Under the pieces are notes generated by a model. The model did no database searches, was not told where the DNA came from, and saw only the letters and a list, made by a program, of their open reading frames with translations. Below, in pieces: positions 45,963 through 55,000 of a stretch of 64,000 nt of DNA. Numbering within the stretch: position 1 is the first letter of the stretch; the number at the start of each line of letters is the position of its first letter. The translations under genes and the position numbers were made by a program. Source of the stretch: Pseudomonas siliginis (GTDB lineage Bacteria > Pseudomonadota > Gammaproteobacteria > Pseudomonadales > Pseudomonadaceae). The stretch spans positions 124,001-188,000 of the forward strand of contig NZ_JAHSTW010000005.1 in NCBI RefSeq assembly GCF_019145195.1, read 5' to 3'.

Positions 45963-47612
45963 ATGACCAAGCCTACGCGTGGGGCGATCAACGAATTGTT
46001 CGCCCTGCTCAAGCCCTTCCGCCTGATCGTCTCGGCGTCCATCGTGCTCGGCATGCTCGGCGGCCTGAGCGTCACCGTGCTGCTGGCGACCATCAACAAC
46101 GCCCTGCATTCCGATGACGGCCTGACCCGCACGGTGGTGATGATCTTCGCCGGCCTCTGTGCCCTGGCCCTGCTGACCACGATCCTGTCGGACATCGGCA
46201 CCAACTACGTCGGCCAGCACATCATCGCCAAACTGCGCAAAGAGCTGGGGGAGAAAGTCCTGTCGGCGCCGATCGACCAGATCGAACGCTATCGCAGCCA
46301 TCGCCTGATTCCGGTGCTGACCCACGACGTCGACACCATCAGCGACTTCGCCTTTGCCTTCGCGCCCCTGGCGATCTCCATGACCGTGACCCTTGGTTGT
46401 CTCGGCTATCTGGCCATGCTGTCGTGGCCGATGTTCCTGATGATGCTGGTGGCCATCGCCATCGGCACCACCATCCAGGCGATTGCGCGGGCCAAGGGCA
46501 TGCGCGGTTTCTACGCCGCCCGCGATTCCGAAGACGAACTGCAAAAGCACTACAACGCGATCGCCGAAGGCGCCAAGGAACTGCGCATTCACCGCCCGCG
46601 CCGCCAGCGCATGTTCGTCGCCGGCATTCAGAAAACCGCCGAGAAAATCTGCGACACCCAGATCAGATCGATCAACACCTTCGTCATCGCCAAGTCGTTT
46701 GGCTCGATGCTGTTCTTCGTGGTCATCGGCATGGCCCTGGCCCTGCAATCGCTGTGGCCGAGTGCCGACAAAGCGGTGATGAGCGGTTTCGTTCTGGTGC
46801 TGCTGTACATGAAGGGGCCGCTGGAACACTTGATCAGCACCCTGCCGATCATCAGCCGCGCGCAGATTGCCTTCCGCCGCATTGCCGAACTCAGCGAACA
46901 GTTCTCATCACCGGAACCGCACCTGTTGCTGCAGGATCAGGGCAGCAAGCCAGCCGCCGTCAACAGCCTGGAACTGCGCAACGTGCGCTACGCCTTCCCG
47001 GCGGTGGAAGGCAGCGAGCCGTTCCGCCTCGGGCCGGTGAACCTGCGCATCGAACAGGGCGACATTGTGTTTATCGTCGGTGAGAACGGCTGCGGCAAGA
47101 CCACGCTGATCAAATTGCTGCTGGGGTTGTATGCGCCGACCGAGGGCGAAATCCGCGTTAACGACAAGCCGATAACCGCCGTCAACCGCGATGATTACCG
47201 GCAGAACTTCACCACGATCTTCGCCGATTACTACCTGTTCGATGACTTGATCCAGGGCGATCGTGAAGTGCCGCAGGATGCCACCCGCTACCTGGAACGT
47301 CTGGAGATCGCGCACAAGGTCAGCGTGCGCGACGGCGCCTTCAGCACTACCGACCTGTCCACCGGTCAGCGCAAACGCCTGGCACTGGTCAACGCCTGGC
47401 TCGAAGAGCGCCCGGTGCTGGTGTTCGATGAATGGGCAGCGGATCAGGATCCGACCTTCCGGCGCATCTTCTATACCGAGTTGCTCCCCGACCTCAAACG
47501 TCTGGGCAAAACCATCATCGTGATTTCCCACGACGACCGTTACTTCGACGTCGCCGACCAACTGGTGCGCATGGAGGCCGGCAAGGTCAGAAGCGAACTA
47601 CAAACCGCTTGA
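45963..47612 (+). CDS. pvdE: PvdE, pyoverdine precursor ABC exporter
   Basis: A 549-residue half-transporter (cyclic peptide exporter type) that moves acylated ferribactin to the periplasm. Six membrane helices fill the first ~320 residues (LIVSASIVLGMLGGLSVTVLL, VVMIFAGLCALALLTTIL, and others). The C-terminal ATPase has Walker A VGENGCGKTTLIKLLLG, signature LSTGQRKRLALV, Walker B VLVFDEWAADQDP and the switch His in IVISHDDRYF. The Walker B ends DEWA rather than DEPT, as in the PvdE/SyrD branch. Located between pvdMNO and fpvA on the same strand, with its own variant PvdS box. Confidence 0.94.
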   Translation: MTKPTRGAINELFALLKPFRLIVSASIVLGMLGGLSVTVLLATINNALHSDDGLTRTVVMIFAGLCALALLTTILSDIGTNYVGQHIIAKLRKELGEKVLSAPIDQIERYRSHRLIPVLTHDVDTISDFAFAFAPLAISMTVTLGCLGYLAMLSWPMFLMMLVAIAIGTTIQAIARAKGMRGFYAARDSEDELQKHYNAIAEGAKELRIHRPRRQRMFVAGIQKTAEKICDTQIRSINTFVIAKSFGSMLFFVVIGMALALQSLWPSADKAVMSGFVLVLLYMKGPLEHLISTLPIISRAQIAFRRIAELSEQFSSPEPHLLLQDQGSKPAAVNSLELRNVRYAFPAVEGSEPFRLGPVNLRIEQGDIVFIVGENGCGKTTLIKLLLGLYAPTEGEIRVNDKPITAVNRDDYRQNFTTIFADYYLFDDLIQGDREVPQDATRYLERLEIAHKVSVRDGAFSTTDLSTGQRKRLALVNAWLEERPVLVFDEWAADQDPTFRRIFYTELLPDLKRLGKTIIVISHDDRYFDVADQLVRMEAGKVRSELQTA

Positions 47613-47727
47613 TCGAGGCAGCCGCGACCGGGCCGGAGAAAAAACTTTTCCGGTTTGCCGCGGCTTCCTCGTCTTAATGAGATGAATAAGAACCATTAAC
47701 AACTATACCTGCCAAGGTCTTAACCTC

Positions 47728-50211
47728 ATGTCCGCATCCCGTTTCATGCTTCGCCCTCTGACTCGAGCCCTGCTGATGCACGGCGCGACCCGCACACGCC
47801 TGGCCGGTAGCGGCCTGGGTCTGGCACTGACCCTCGCGGCAGCGCCGTATGTCCAGGCCCAGGAATGGACCCTGAACATCCCGGCCCAACCGCTGGCCCA
47901 GGCCCTGCAAACCCTCGGTCAGCAGACCAGCCTGCAAATCGTCTACAGCCCGGAAAGCCTGCAAGGCCTGCGCTCCAGCGCCCTCAACGGCCGCTATCAG
48001 GATGACGAGTCGCTCAAGGCCATGCTCAGCGGCACCGGCATTCGCTATCAGCGTGACGGCAACACCGTCACCGTGCTCGGCCCGGCCACTGGCGGCAGCG
48101 CGATGGAGCTGGCGCCGACCAACGTCAACGCCAACCGCCTCGGCGCCACCACCGAAGGCAGCAACTCGTACACCACCGGCGGCGTGACCATCGGCAAAGG
48201 CGTGCACTCGCTGAAGGAAACGCCGCAGTCGGTCACGGTGATGACCCGCAAGATGCTCGATGACCAGAACCTCAACACCATCGAACAGGTGATGGAGAAG
48301 ACCCCGGGCATCACCGTCTACGACTCGCCAATGGGCGGCAAGTATTTCTACTCCCGCGGTTTCCGCATGACCGGCCAGTACCAGTACGACGGCGTGCCGC
48401 TGGACATCGGCAGCAGCTACGTGCAGGCGGACAGCTTCAACAGTGACATGGCCATCTACGACCGCGTGGAAATCCTCCGCGGCGCGGCCGGCATGATGAA
48501 GGGCGCGGGCGGCACCGCCGGCGGCGTCAACTTCGTGCGCAAGCGCGGCCAGGACACCCCGCACACACAGCTGTCTCTGTCGGCCGGAACCTGGGACAAC
48601 TATCGCGGCCAGGTCGACACCGGCGGCCCGCTGAACGACGCCGGCACTGTCCGTGGCCGCGCCGTGGTGACCCAGCAGACCCGTAAGTATTTCTACGACG
48701 TGGCCGAACGCCGTGATCAGATCTACTACGGCGCCCTGGACTTCGACCTCAGCCCCGACACCACCCTCGGTCTGGGCATGGCCTATGAAGACGTCGACGC
48801 CACCCCGTGCTGGGGCGGCCTGCCGCGCTACGCCGACGGCTCCGACCTGCACCTGAAACGCTCCACCTGCCTGAACACCTCGTGGAACAACCAGCGCAGC
48901 AAACGCGCCACCTACTTCGCCGACGTCAAACACCAGTTCAGCGATGACTGGTCGCTGAAAGTCGCCGGTGTCTACTCGCGCAACACTCAGGACATGGAAT
49001 ATTCCTTCCCGAGCGGCACAGTGCCGTTGGGCGCCACCGCCACCAACACGCTGATGCTCGGCAGTACCTATGACTACGATCAGCGCGACTACGGTTTCGA
49101 TGCTTACGTCGACGGCAAATTCGACGCCTTCGGCCAGCAGCACGAACTGATCGTCGGCGCCAACGCCAGCCGTTCGCACAAGGACGACTTCTACGCGGTG
49201 GCGGCATTGCCACAGCGTCAGAACGTGTTCAACCCGAACCACAACATCCCGCAGCCGGATGAAAGCTACTACTTGGCCAACGCCTCCCGTGGCGGCCCGG
49301 TGGACATGCACATCAAGCAATACGGCGCTTACTCGATCGCCCGCCTGAAACTCGCCGACCCGATGACCCTGGTACTCGGCAGCCGGGTCAGCTGGTACAA
49401 ATCCGACACCGATTCGGTGCAGTACTTCCGTGGCGAAGGCACCGAGGTCAACACCCAGTCCACCGAAACCGGCCAGGTCACGCCGTTCGCCGGCCTGCTC
49501 TACGACCTCAACGACAACCTGACCGCCTACGCCAGCTACACCGACATCTTTACCCCGCAAGGCTCGTACAAAACCATCGACGGCAGCACGCTCAAGCCGC
49601 TGATTGGCCAGAGCTACGAATTGGGGATCAAGGGTGAGTGGTACGACGGTCGTCTGAACACCACGTTCAACCTGTTCCGCACCATCCAGAAAGACGCGGC
49701 CCAGGATGACCTGCGGTGCGAAGACAGCTCCTGCCAGATCAACTCGGGCAAGGTCCGCGCCCAGGGCTTTGAAGCTGAAGTCAGCGGTGAAGTGATCGAC
49801 CGCCTGCAATTGCTGGCCGGTTATACCTACACCCAGACCAAAGTGCTGGAAGACGCCGATGCTACTCAGGATGGCGCGGTCTACAACTCCTACGTGCCGC
49901 GTCACCTGTTGCGCGTCTGGGGTGATTACGCCCTGAGCGGGCCGCTGGATCGTGTGACGATTGGTGCGGGTGTCAATGCGCAGACAGGCACCTACCGCGT
50001 TTCGCCTCTGGGCGGGGACAATGTCGACGGCGCGGGTTATGCGGTCTGGAACGGTCGCATTGGTTATCGGATTGATGACACCTGGTCGGTGGCGTTGAAC
50101 GGCAATAACCTGTTCGACAAGCGTTATTACGCGACCATTGGTACCGAGGGGTTCGGTAACTTCTACGGGGATCCGCGCAATTTTGTGATGTCGGTGAAGG
50201 CTGATTTCTGA
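47728..50211 (+). CDS. fpvA: FpvA, ferripyoverdine TonB-dependent receptor with signalling domain
   Basis: An 827-residue outer-membrane receptor. Signal peptide ends near residue 44 (APYVQAQEW). An STN (secretin/TonB short N-terminal) signalling domain follows at about 46-115 (LNIPAQPLAQALQTLGQQTS, VYSPESLQGLRSSALNG). The plug is at about 150-290 (LKETPQSVTVMTRKMLDDQN, RVEILRGAAGMMKGAGGTAGGVNFVRKR). A 22-strand barrel ends in aromatic Phe (VMSVKADF). The STN domain implies that binding of ferripyoverdine signals to an anti-sigma/sigma pair. No IS box was found in the 115-bp upstream gap; CGTCTTAATG at 47670 could be an ECF -10. Specificity would fit the pyoverdine made here (inference). Confidence 0.95.
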   Translation: MSASRFMLRPLTRALLMHGATRTRLAGSGLGLALTLAAAPYVQAQEWTLNIPAQPLAQALQTLGQQTSLQIVYSPESLQGLRSSALNGRYQDDESLKAMLSGTGIRYQRDGNTVTVLGPATGGSAMELAPTNVNANRLGATTEGSNSYTTGGVTIGKGVHSLKETPQSVTVMTRKMLDDQNLNTIEQVMEKTPGITVYDSPMGGKYFYSRGFRMTGQYQYDGVPLDIGSSYVQADSFNSDMAIYDRVEILRGAAGMMKGAGGTAGGVNFVRKRGQDTPHTQLSLSAGTWDNYRGQVDTGGPLNDAGTVRGRAVVTQQTRKYFYDVAERRDQIYYGALDFDLSPDTTLGLGMAYEDVDATPCWGGLPRYADGSDLHLKRSTCLNTSWNNQRSKRATYFADVKHQFSDDWSLKVAGVYSRNTQDMEYSFPSGTVPLGATATNTLMLGSTYDYDQRDYGFDAYVDGKFDAFGQQHELIVGANASRSHKDDFYAVAALPQRQNVFNPNHNIPQPDESYYLANASRGGPVDMHIKQYGAYSIARLKLADPMTLVLGSRVSWYKSDTDSVQYFRGEGTEVNTQSTETGQVTPFAGLLYDLNDNLTAYASYTDIFTPQGSYKTIDGSTLKPLIGQSYELGIKGEWYDGRLNTTFNLFRTIQKDAAQDDLRCEDSSCQINSGKVRAQGFEAEVSGEVIDRLQLLAGYTYTQTKVLEDADATQDGAVYNSYVPRHLLRVWGDYALSGPLDRVTIGAGVNAQTGTYRVSPLGGDNVDGAGYAVWNGRIGYRIDDTWSVALNGNNLFDKRYYATIGTEGFGNFYGDPRNFVMSVKADF

Positions 50212-50234
50212 TTTTTTGATTTGAGCTGTGAGAG

Positions 50235-50265
50235 AGCCCCGCATTGTGAGATGCGGGGCTTTTTG
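50235..50265 (+). terminator. Terminator of fpvA
   Basis: AGCCCCGCAT (50235-50244) pairs with ATGCGGGGCT (50251-50260), followed by five T. Confidence 0.93.
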
Positions 50266-50281
50266 GTTTTTGGGATTGGGG

Positions 50282-50460
50282 GGCATATCCGTTGCTGCGG
50301 TGAAGGCCACTTAGGGTTCCGCCCTTACGGCGGGTCACTTTTTCCAAACGCCGGAATGCCGGCCCCGCGAAAAGTAACCAAAAAGGCTTTGCCCCGGCGT
50401 ACGGCCCGCTCGCTGGGGCTCGGGGTACCTTCGTTACGGGACCGATCCGGGCGCAGCCTG
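50282..50460 (+). repeat. Long dispersed repeat, left copy of an inverted pair
   Basis: Begins GGGCATATCCGTTGCTGCGG and contains GGTTCCGCCCTTACGGCGGG. It is matched, in inverted orientation, by 50899-51054. This sequence class occurs often between genes in P. fluorescens genomes (from memory). No protein is encoded. Confidence 0.8.
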
Positions 50461-50598
50461 CCGAAGGGGCAAAAGATCAAGAGCCGGATCAAAAGCCAAA
50501 GCCAAAGCCAAAGCCAGATCAAAAGATCGCAGCCTTCGGCGGCTCCTACAGTTGGATCGCGTGAATTCGATAGGAATTGGTTACCTCGCAGATCGCCA

Positions 50599-50620
50599 TC
50601 GCGAGCAGGCTCGCTCCTAC
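50599..50620. repeat. REP singlet (slightly diverged)
   Basis: TCGCGAGCAGGCTCGCTCCT; the last base differs from the usual REP. Confidence 0.8.
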
Positions 50621-50668
50621 AATTGGATTGAGTACATCAGAGGGAAACAGGTCGGCTGTCAGGACGCC

Positions 50669-50692
50669 TTCGCGAGCAGGCTCGCTCCCACA
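50669..50692. repeat. REP singlet
   Basis: TTCGCGAGCAGGCTCGCTCC in the same orientation as the copy 70 bp before it. Confidence 0.85.
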
Positions 50693-50898
50693 AAAGCAAA
50701 AGCAAGGCAGCGCAGCTGCCCGCGGCGAAGCCGCCCCACTCAACAATGAGCGTTAGCTCGAGTGCTTTTGATCTTGCTTTTGATCCACCGGCGACGTCGG
50801 GAGGCTGAGCGGAGGGATTGATCCGGGTGTGGGAGCGCAGCGACCGTCTGGCGCAGCCAGATACAGCGGAAGGAGGTGCAGCGAAGCAAACCGGAGCC

Positions 50899-51054
50899 GC
50901 TGCGCCCGGATCAGTCCCGGAGCGAAGGAACCCGAGCCTGCGAGGGCCGAACGTAGGAGCAAGCCTTTTGGGTTACCTTTTTGGCGTTTGAAAAAGGTGA
51001 CCCGCCGTAAGGGCGGAACCGTAATCAGCAGCACCCGCAGAAACGGATATGCGC
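50899..51054 (-). repeat. Long dispersed repeat, right copy of an inverted pair
   Basis: Read on the minus strand it begins GCATATCCGTTTCTGCGG, contains GGTTCCGCCCTTACGGCGGG and continues with the same order of short blocks as the left copy. It ends one base before the hydrolase stop codon. Confidence 0.8.
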
Positions 51055-51055
51055 A

Positions 51056-52012
51056 CTAAACCAGAGCCCGCGCAAGCGCCCCACCCACTCGCAAATAAAC
51101 CTCCAGAACCCCAGGCACCACCGCCCCCAACCGCAACAAATCATGAGTCAACCCGGCACAAACCTCGACCTCGACCTCAACCCCCTGCCCACGCAGCCTG
51201 TCGACATAAGCCTGCCCCTCATCCAGCAATGGATCAAACCCGGCGAGCAGCACAATGGCCGGCGCAACCCCACGCAGATCCTCCGCCAGCAACGGCGAAA
51301 AGCGCCAATCCAGATAATCCTCCGACCCACGCGCGTAGTGCTGATAAAACCACTCCAGCGTGTCGTTCTCGAGCAAATACCCCTCGCCAAACAACAGCCG
51401 CGAATCATGCACCCGCGAAGCATCGGTCACCGGATAACACAACAACTGCGCCTTGGGCGCGATCGCCACCGTGTGCGGCTGCCGCACCGCCTGAATCGCC
51501 AGCACCGTCGCCAACGTGGCGCCCGCGCTGTCGCCACCAAACGCAACGCGCGAACCATCCAGGCCGAGGCTCACAGCCTGTTCGGCCAGCCAGGCCAAAG
51601 CGTCCTCGCCATCCTCCAGCGCCGTCGGAAAGCGATGCTCCGGCGCCAGTCGATAACCGACCGAGAGCACCGCACACGGCGTGCGCTGGCAAAACTCGCG
51701 GCAGACACCGTCGTGGGAATCCAGACTGCCAACCACAAACCCGCCACCGTGGAAATACACCAGCACCGGCAGCGGCGATTCAACACCGTTGGGCCGATAC
51801 AAACGCAACGCCAGCGCCGCGCCATCCCGGGCCAGTGTCTCAATTTCGGTGACTTCAACATCCTGCGGCGCCGGCCAGCGCAGTTGCGCGGTGGTCTGCT
51901 CGAAGGTGGCGCGGGCCTCGCTCGGGGTCAGTTGGTGCATGGCCGGCAGACCGGCGTCCTGGCTGTCTTGAGCGAGGTCGAGGAAAGCTTCCAGATCAGG
52001 GTGTAACGACAT
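51056..52012 (-). CDS. HSL-family alpha/beta hydrolase (esterase)
   Basis: A 318-residue hormone-sensitive-lipase-type esterase. Features: oxyanion motif YFHGGGFVVGS near residue 85, nucleophile elbow FGGDSAGATLA near 157, acid residue in GFDPLLDEG near 260 and His in AGLTHDLLRL near 292. The start at 52012 (MSLHPDLEAFLDL) has AAGGA upstream. It begins 69 bp after the NRPS stop on the same strand, with a GC-rich hairpin between, so it may belong to the synthetase transcript. A role in pyoverdine processing or hydrolysis is only a guess from position. Confidence 0.85.
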   Translation of the reverse strand: MSLHPDLEAFLDLAQDSQDAGLPAMHQLTPSEARATFEQTTAQLRWPAPQDVEVTEIETLARDGAALALRLYRPNGVESPLPVLVYFHGGGFVVGSLDSHDGVCREFCQRTPCAVLSVGYRLAPEHRFPTALEDGEDALAWLAEQAVSLGLDGSRVAFGGDSAGATLATVLAIQAVRQPHTVAIAPKAQLLCYPVTDASRVHDSRLLFGEGYLLENDTLEWFYQHYARGSEDYLDWRFSPLLAEDLRGVAPAIVLLAGFDPLLDEGQAYVDRLRGQGVEVEVEVCAGLTHDLLRLGAVVPGVLEVYLRVGGALARALV

Positions 52013-52081
52013 CGATAAAAATCCTTGTATCCGCAATAAGACGGGCGCGCCTGCGCAGCGCCCGCGCAAAAGACCGGGCGA

Positions 52082-55000
52082 TCAACCCGCCCGCGCCATG
52101 CAGTGTTCGATCAACGCTTCAAGCTCACGCTGGTAATCGCTCATCAGCGCATCCATGGTGCCGGCGCGGTAACGCTGGCTGCTGTAGATGCAGCGCAAGG
52201 CCAATTGCCCGTCATAGACCTGGCCGACGATTTCCAGCCAGTTGCCCAGGTTCGCCTTGAGGCTGTAGTTGTCGCCGGTCTCTTCCAGTGCCGGCACCAG
52301 CAACGCCTGTTCATCGAAGCTCTGGTCGAACTGCCCGAGGTAGTTGAACGTCACCCGTGCCTGCGGCAATGCAGCCAGTTGCGCCGAGATTTCCGGCCCG
52401 GCCAGATGACGCAGCACGCCATAGCCGATGCCCTTCTGCGGTACGCCCGCCAGTTGCGCCTGCACATCGATGATCGACTGGCCGATGTCATCGCTGTCCG
52501 GACGCAAACGCACCGGGAACATGCTGGTGAACCAGCCGAGGCTGCGGCTCAGGTCGATCGATTCGAAGAGGTCTTCGCGCCCGTGCCCTTCGAGCAGAAT
52601 CAGCGCCGACGATTGCTGGCTCCAGCGGCACAGGGCACGGCTGAGCGCTGACAGCAGCAGGTCGTTGATCTGCGTGCCGTACACCGCCGGGGCCCGTTTG
52701 AGCAGTTGTTCGGTGTGCTCACGGGACAGCTTGAGCCGCGCCTGCGCCTGTTGCCGCACAAGGTTCTTGCCGCGCGGGTTGTCGCACGGCAGATCAACGC
52801 CGGGCTGATCCAGTTGCTCCAGCCAATAGCTCAATTCCTGCTCGGCAATCACCGGCGCCTGCGCCTGCAACGCCTCGGCAAACGAACGATAACTGCTGGT
52901 GCGAATCGGCAGCTGCGGCGCCAGCCCCTGCACGCACGCCTCATAAGCGACTTTCAGATCGTCGAGCAGAATCCGCCACGACACGGTGTCGACCACCAGG
53001 TGATGAATCACCACCAGCAACCGCGCCTGACCATCCGGCAACGCCACATGCATGACCCGCCAGACCGGCCCGTCATTGAGTTTGAGGCTGCGCTGCGCGA
53101 GGTTGGCCAAGGCTTCGACCTCTTCGCTGCTTTGCGCTTCACGGCGCCACAGCACAGCCTCGTCGGACACGCTGGTGCTATAGCGCTGCAACCAGCGCCC
53201 GCCGTCGTTGGAAAACCGCAAACGCAGCGAATCGTGATGCTGTTCGATCAAGCTCAGGGCCTGTTCCAGGGCATCGAGATCCAGCGGCTGACGTGCACTG
53301 AGCAGCAACGACTGGTTGTAGTGATGCGCCTCGGCCATGCCTTCGGCGAAGAACCACTCCTGGATCGGCAGCAGATTGAACGCGCCCTCTGCGGCAACCT
53401 GAGTCAGGTCCGGCAACGCTTGCCCGGCGCCCTCCTTCGCCACTTGCTGCTCGACGATGCCGGCGATGGTTTGATAGCGCATCAGATCGCGCAGCTTCAG
53501 TTCCATTTGCAGCGTCGGGTGGTTTCGCACCCGCGAGATCACTTGCAGGCTGAGGATCGAATCGCCGCCCAGTTCAAAGAAGTTATCGCTGATACCCACC
53601 TGCTCGACCTGCAACACCTGCGCCCAGATTTCCGCCAGCAGGCGTTCCTGCTCGGTGCGCGGGGCAACATATTCGTCGCTTTTGAACTCCGGCTCCGGCA
53701 AGGCCTTGCGATCGAGTTTGCCGTTGGGCGTAACCGGGAACGCGCTGAGGCAGACGATCTGCGCCGGCACCATGTATTCCGGCAGCGAAGCACGCAGCCC
53801 GGCCTTGAGTTCATCGCCGATATCATCACCCGTGGCGGTGACCACATAACCGATCAGTTGCTTGCCGGAGGCATTGTCGCGGGCAATCACCAGCGCATCG
53901 CTGACCGCCGGCAACTGACGCAGGCTGGCCTCGACTTCGCCCAGCTCGATGCGGAAGCCGCGCACCTTGACCTGATGGTCGATGCGCCCGACGTAATCGA
54001 CCACGCCGTCCGCGCGACGGCGCACCAGATCGCCGCTGCGGTACAGGCGTTCGCCCGGGGCAAACGGGTTGGGCACGAAGCGCTCGCCGGTCAGATCGGG
54101 GCGCCCGTAATAACCGCGAGCGACGCCGTAACCGCCGATGTACAACTCACCGGCAAAACCCGGCGGCAGCGGATTCAGATCGTCGTCGAGCACGTACAGC
54201 GAACGCGCACCGACCGCGCGGCCGATCGGCGCATACGCCGCTTCGCAATGCTGGCTGATGGCGACTTTCCAGAGCATCGGCGTGACCACAGTTTCGGTCG
54301 GACCATAACCGTTGGTGAAGAACTGCGGACGCAACGCCGCTTTCACCTGTTCGAAGGTCTGCTCCGGCACCGCATCGCCACCGAAGCAGTAGATGCGCAC
54401 TGGCGGCGGCGCAATGCCGCTGGCGGCCGCGTACTCGGCCAGTTGTTTGAGATAGGCCGGCGGGAAGCAGGCAATGGTCACGCCGTAATCATGCAGGGCC
54501 TGATAGGTCTGCTCCGGCGTCCACAGACAACCGTCGCGAATCACCAGACGACCGCCGCTGTACAAGGTACTCAGCCAGCGTTCATGGGCACCGTCGAAAG
54601 CGAAGGACATGAAGTGCAGCTCGCAACTGCTGGCGTCCATTTCGTACAACTCGGCGATCGCCTGGCAGTGCATGCTCAGCGGGCCTTGAGTAACGGCCAC
54701 GCCTTTCGGCCGCCCGGTGGAACCGGAGGTGTAAACCAGATAGGCCAGGCTCTGCTCGTGAACATCGCAGACCGGGGCAGCATCGCTGTAAAGACTGCGA
54801 TCGAGTTGATCGATTTCCAGACGCCGCACGCCGTTAGGCGCCGGCAACGTCGCACGCAGGCTGGTTTGCGTCAGCAGCAGGGCCATGCGCGAATCCTCGA
54901 TCATGTACGCCAAGCGCTCCGGCGGGTAATCGATGTCCAGCGGTACGTACGCCGCACCGCTCTTGAGCACGGCGAGGAAGCTCACCAGCATTTCCAGCGA

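Larger units (their letters stand above)
50461..50898. other. Repeat-filled intergenic centre between fpvA and the hydrolase
   Basis: Holds a short direct repeat (AAAGCC repeated four times near 50495-50515), a GATCAAAAGATCGCAGCC element also found at 11957 (one base different), and two REP singlets at 50599-50620 and 50669-50692. No gene is supported. Confidence 0.6.

Noticed and set aside
47613..47727. Fur box or IS box upstream of fpvA
   Set aside because: Only weak partial matches (ATGAATAAGAACCATT; CGTCTTAATG without a correctly spaced -35); not listed as sites.
47674..50310. Minus-strand open frame of 878 codons opposite fpvA
   Set aside because: Antisense shadow of the receptor in high-GC sequence; the plus strand has signal peptide, STN, plug and barrel.
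51049..52006. Plus-strand frames of 267 and 287 codons opposite the esterase
   Set aside because: Pro/Arg-rich antisense translation; the minus strand has intact HGGG and GDSAG motifs.
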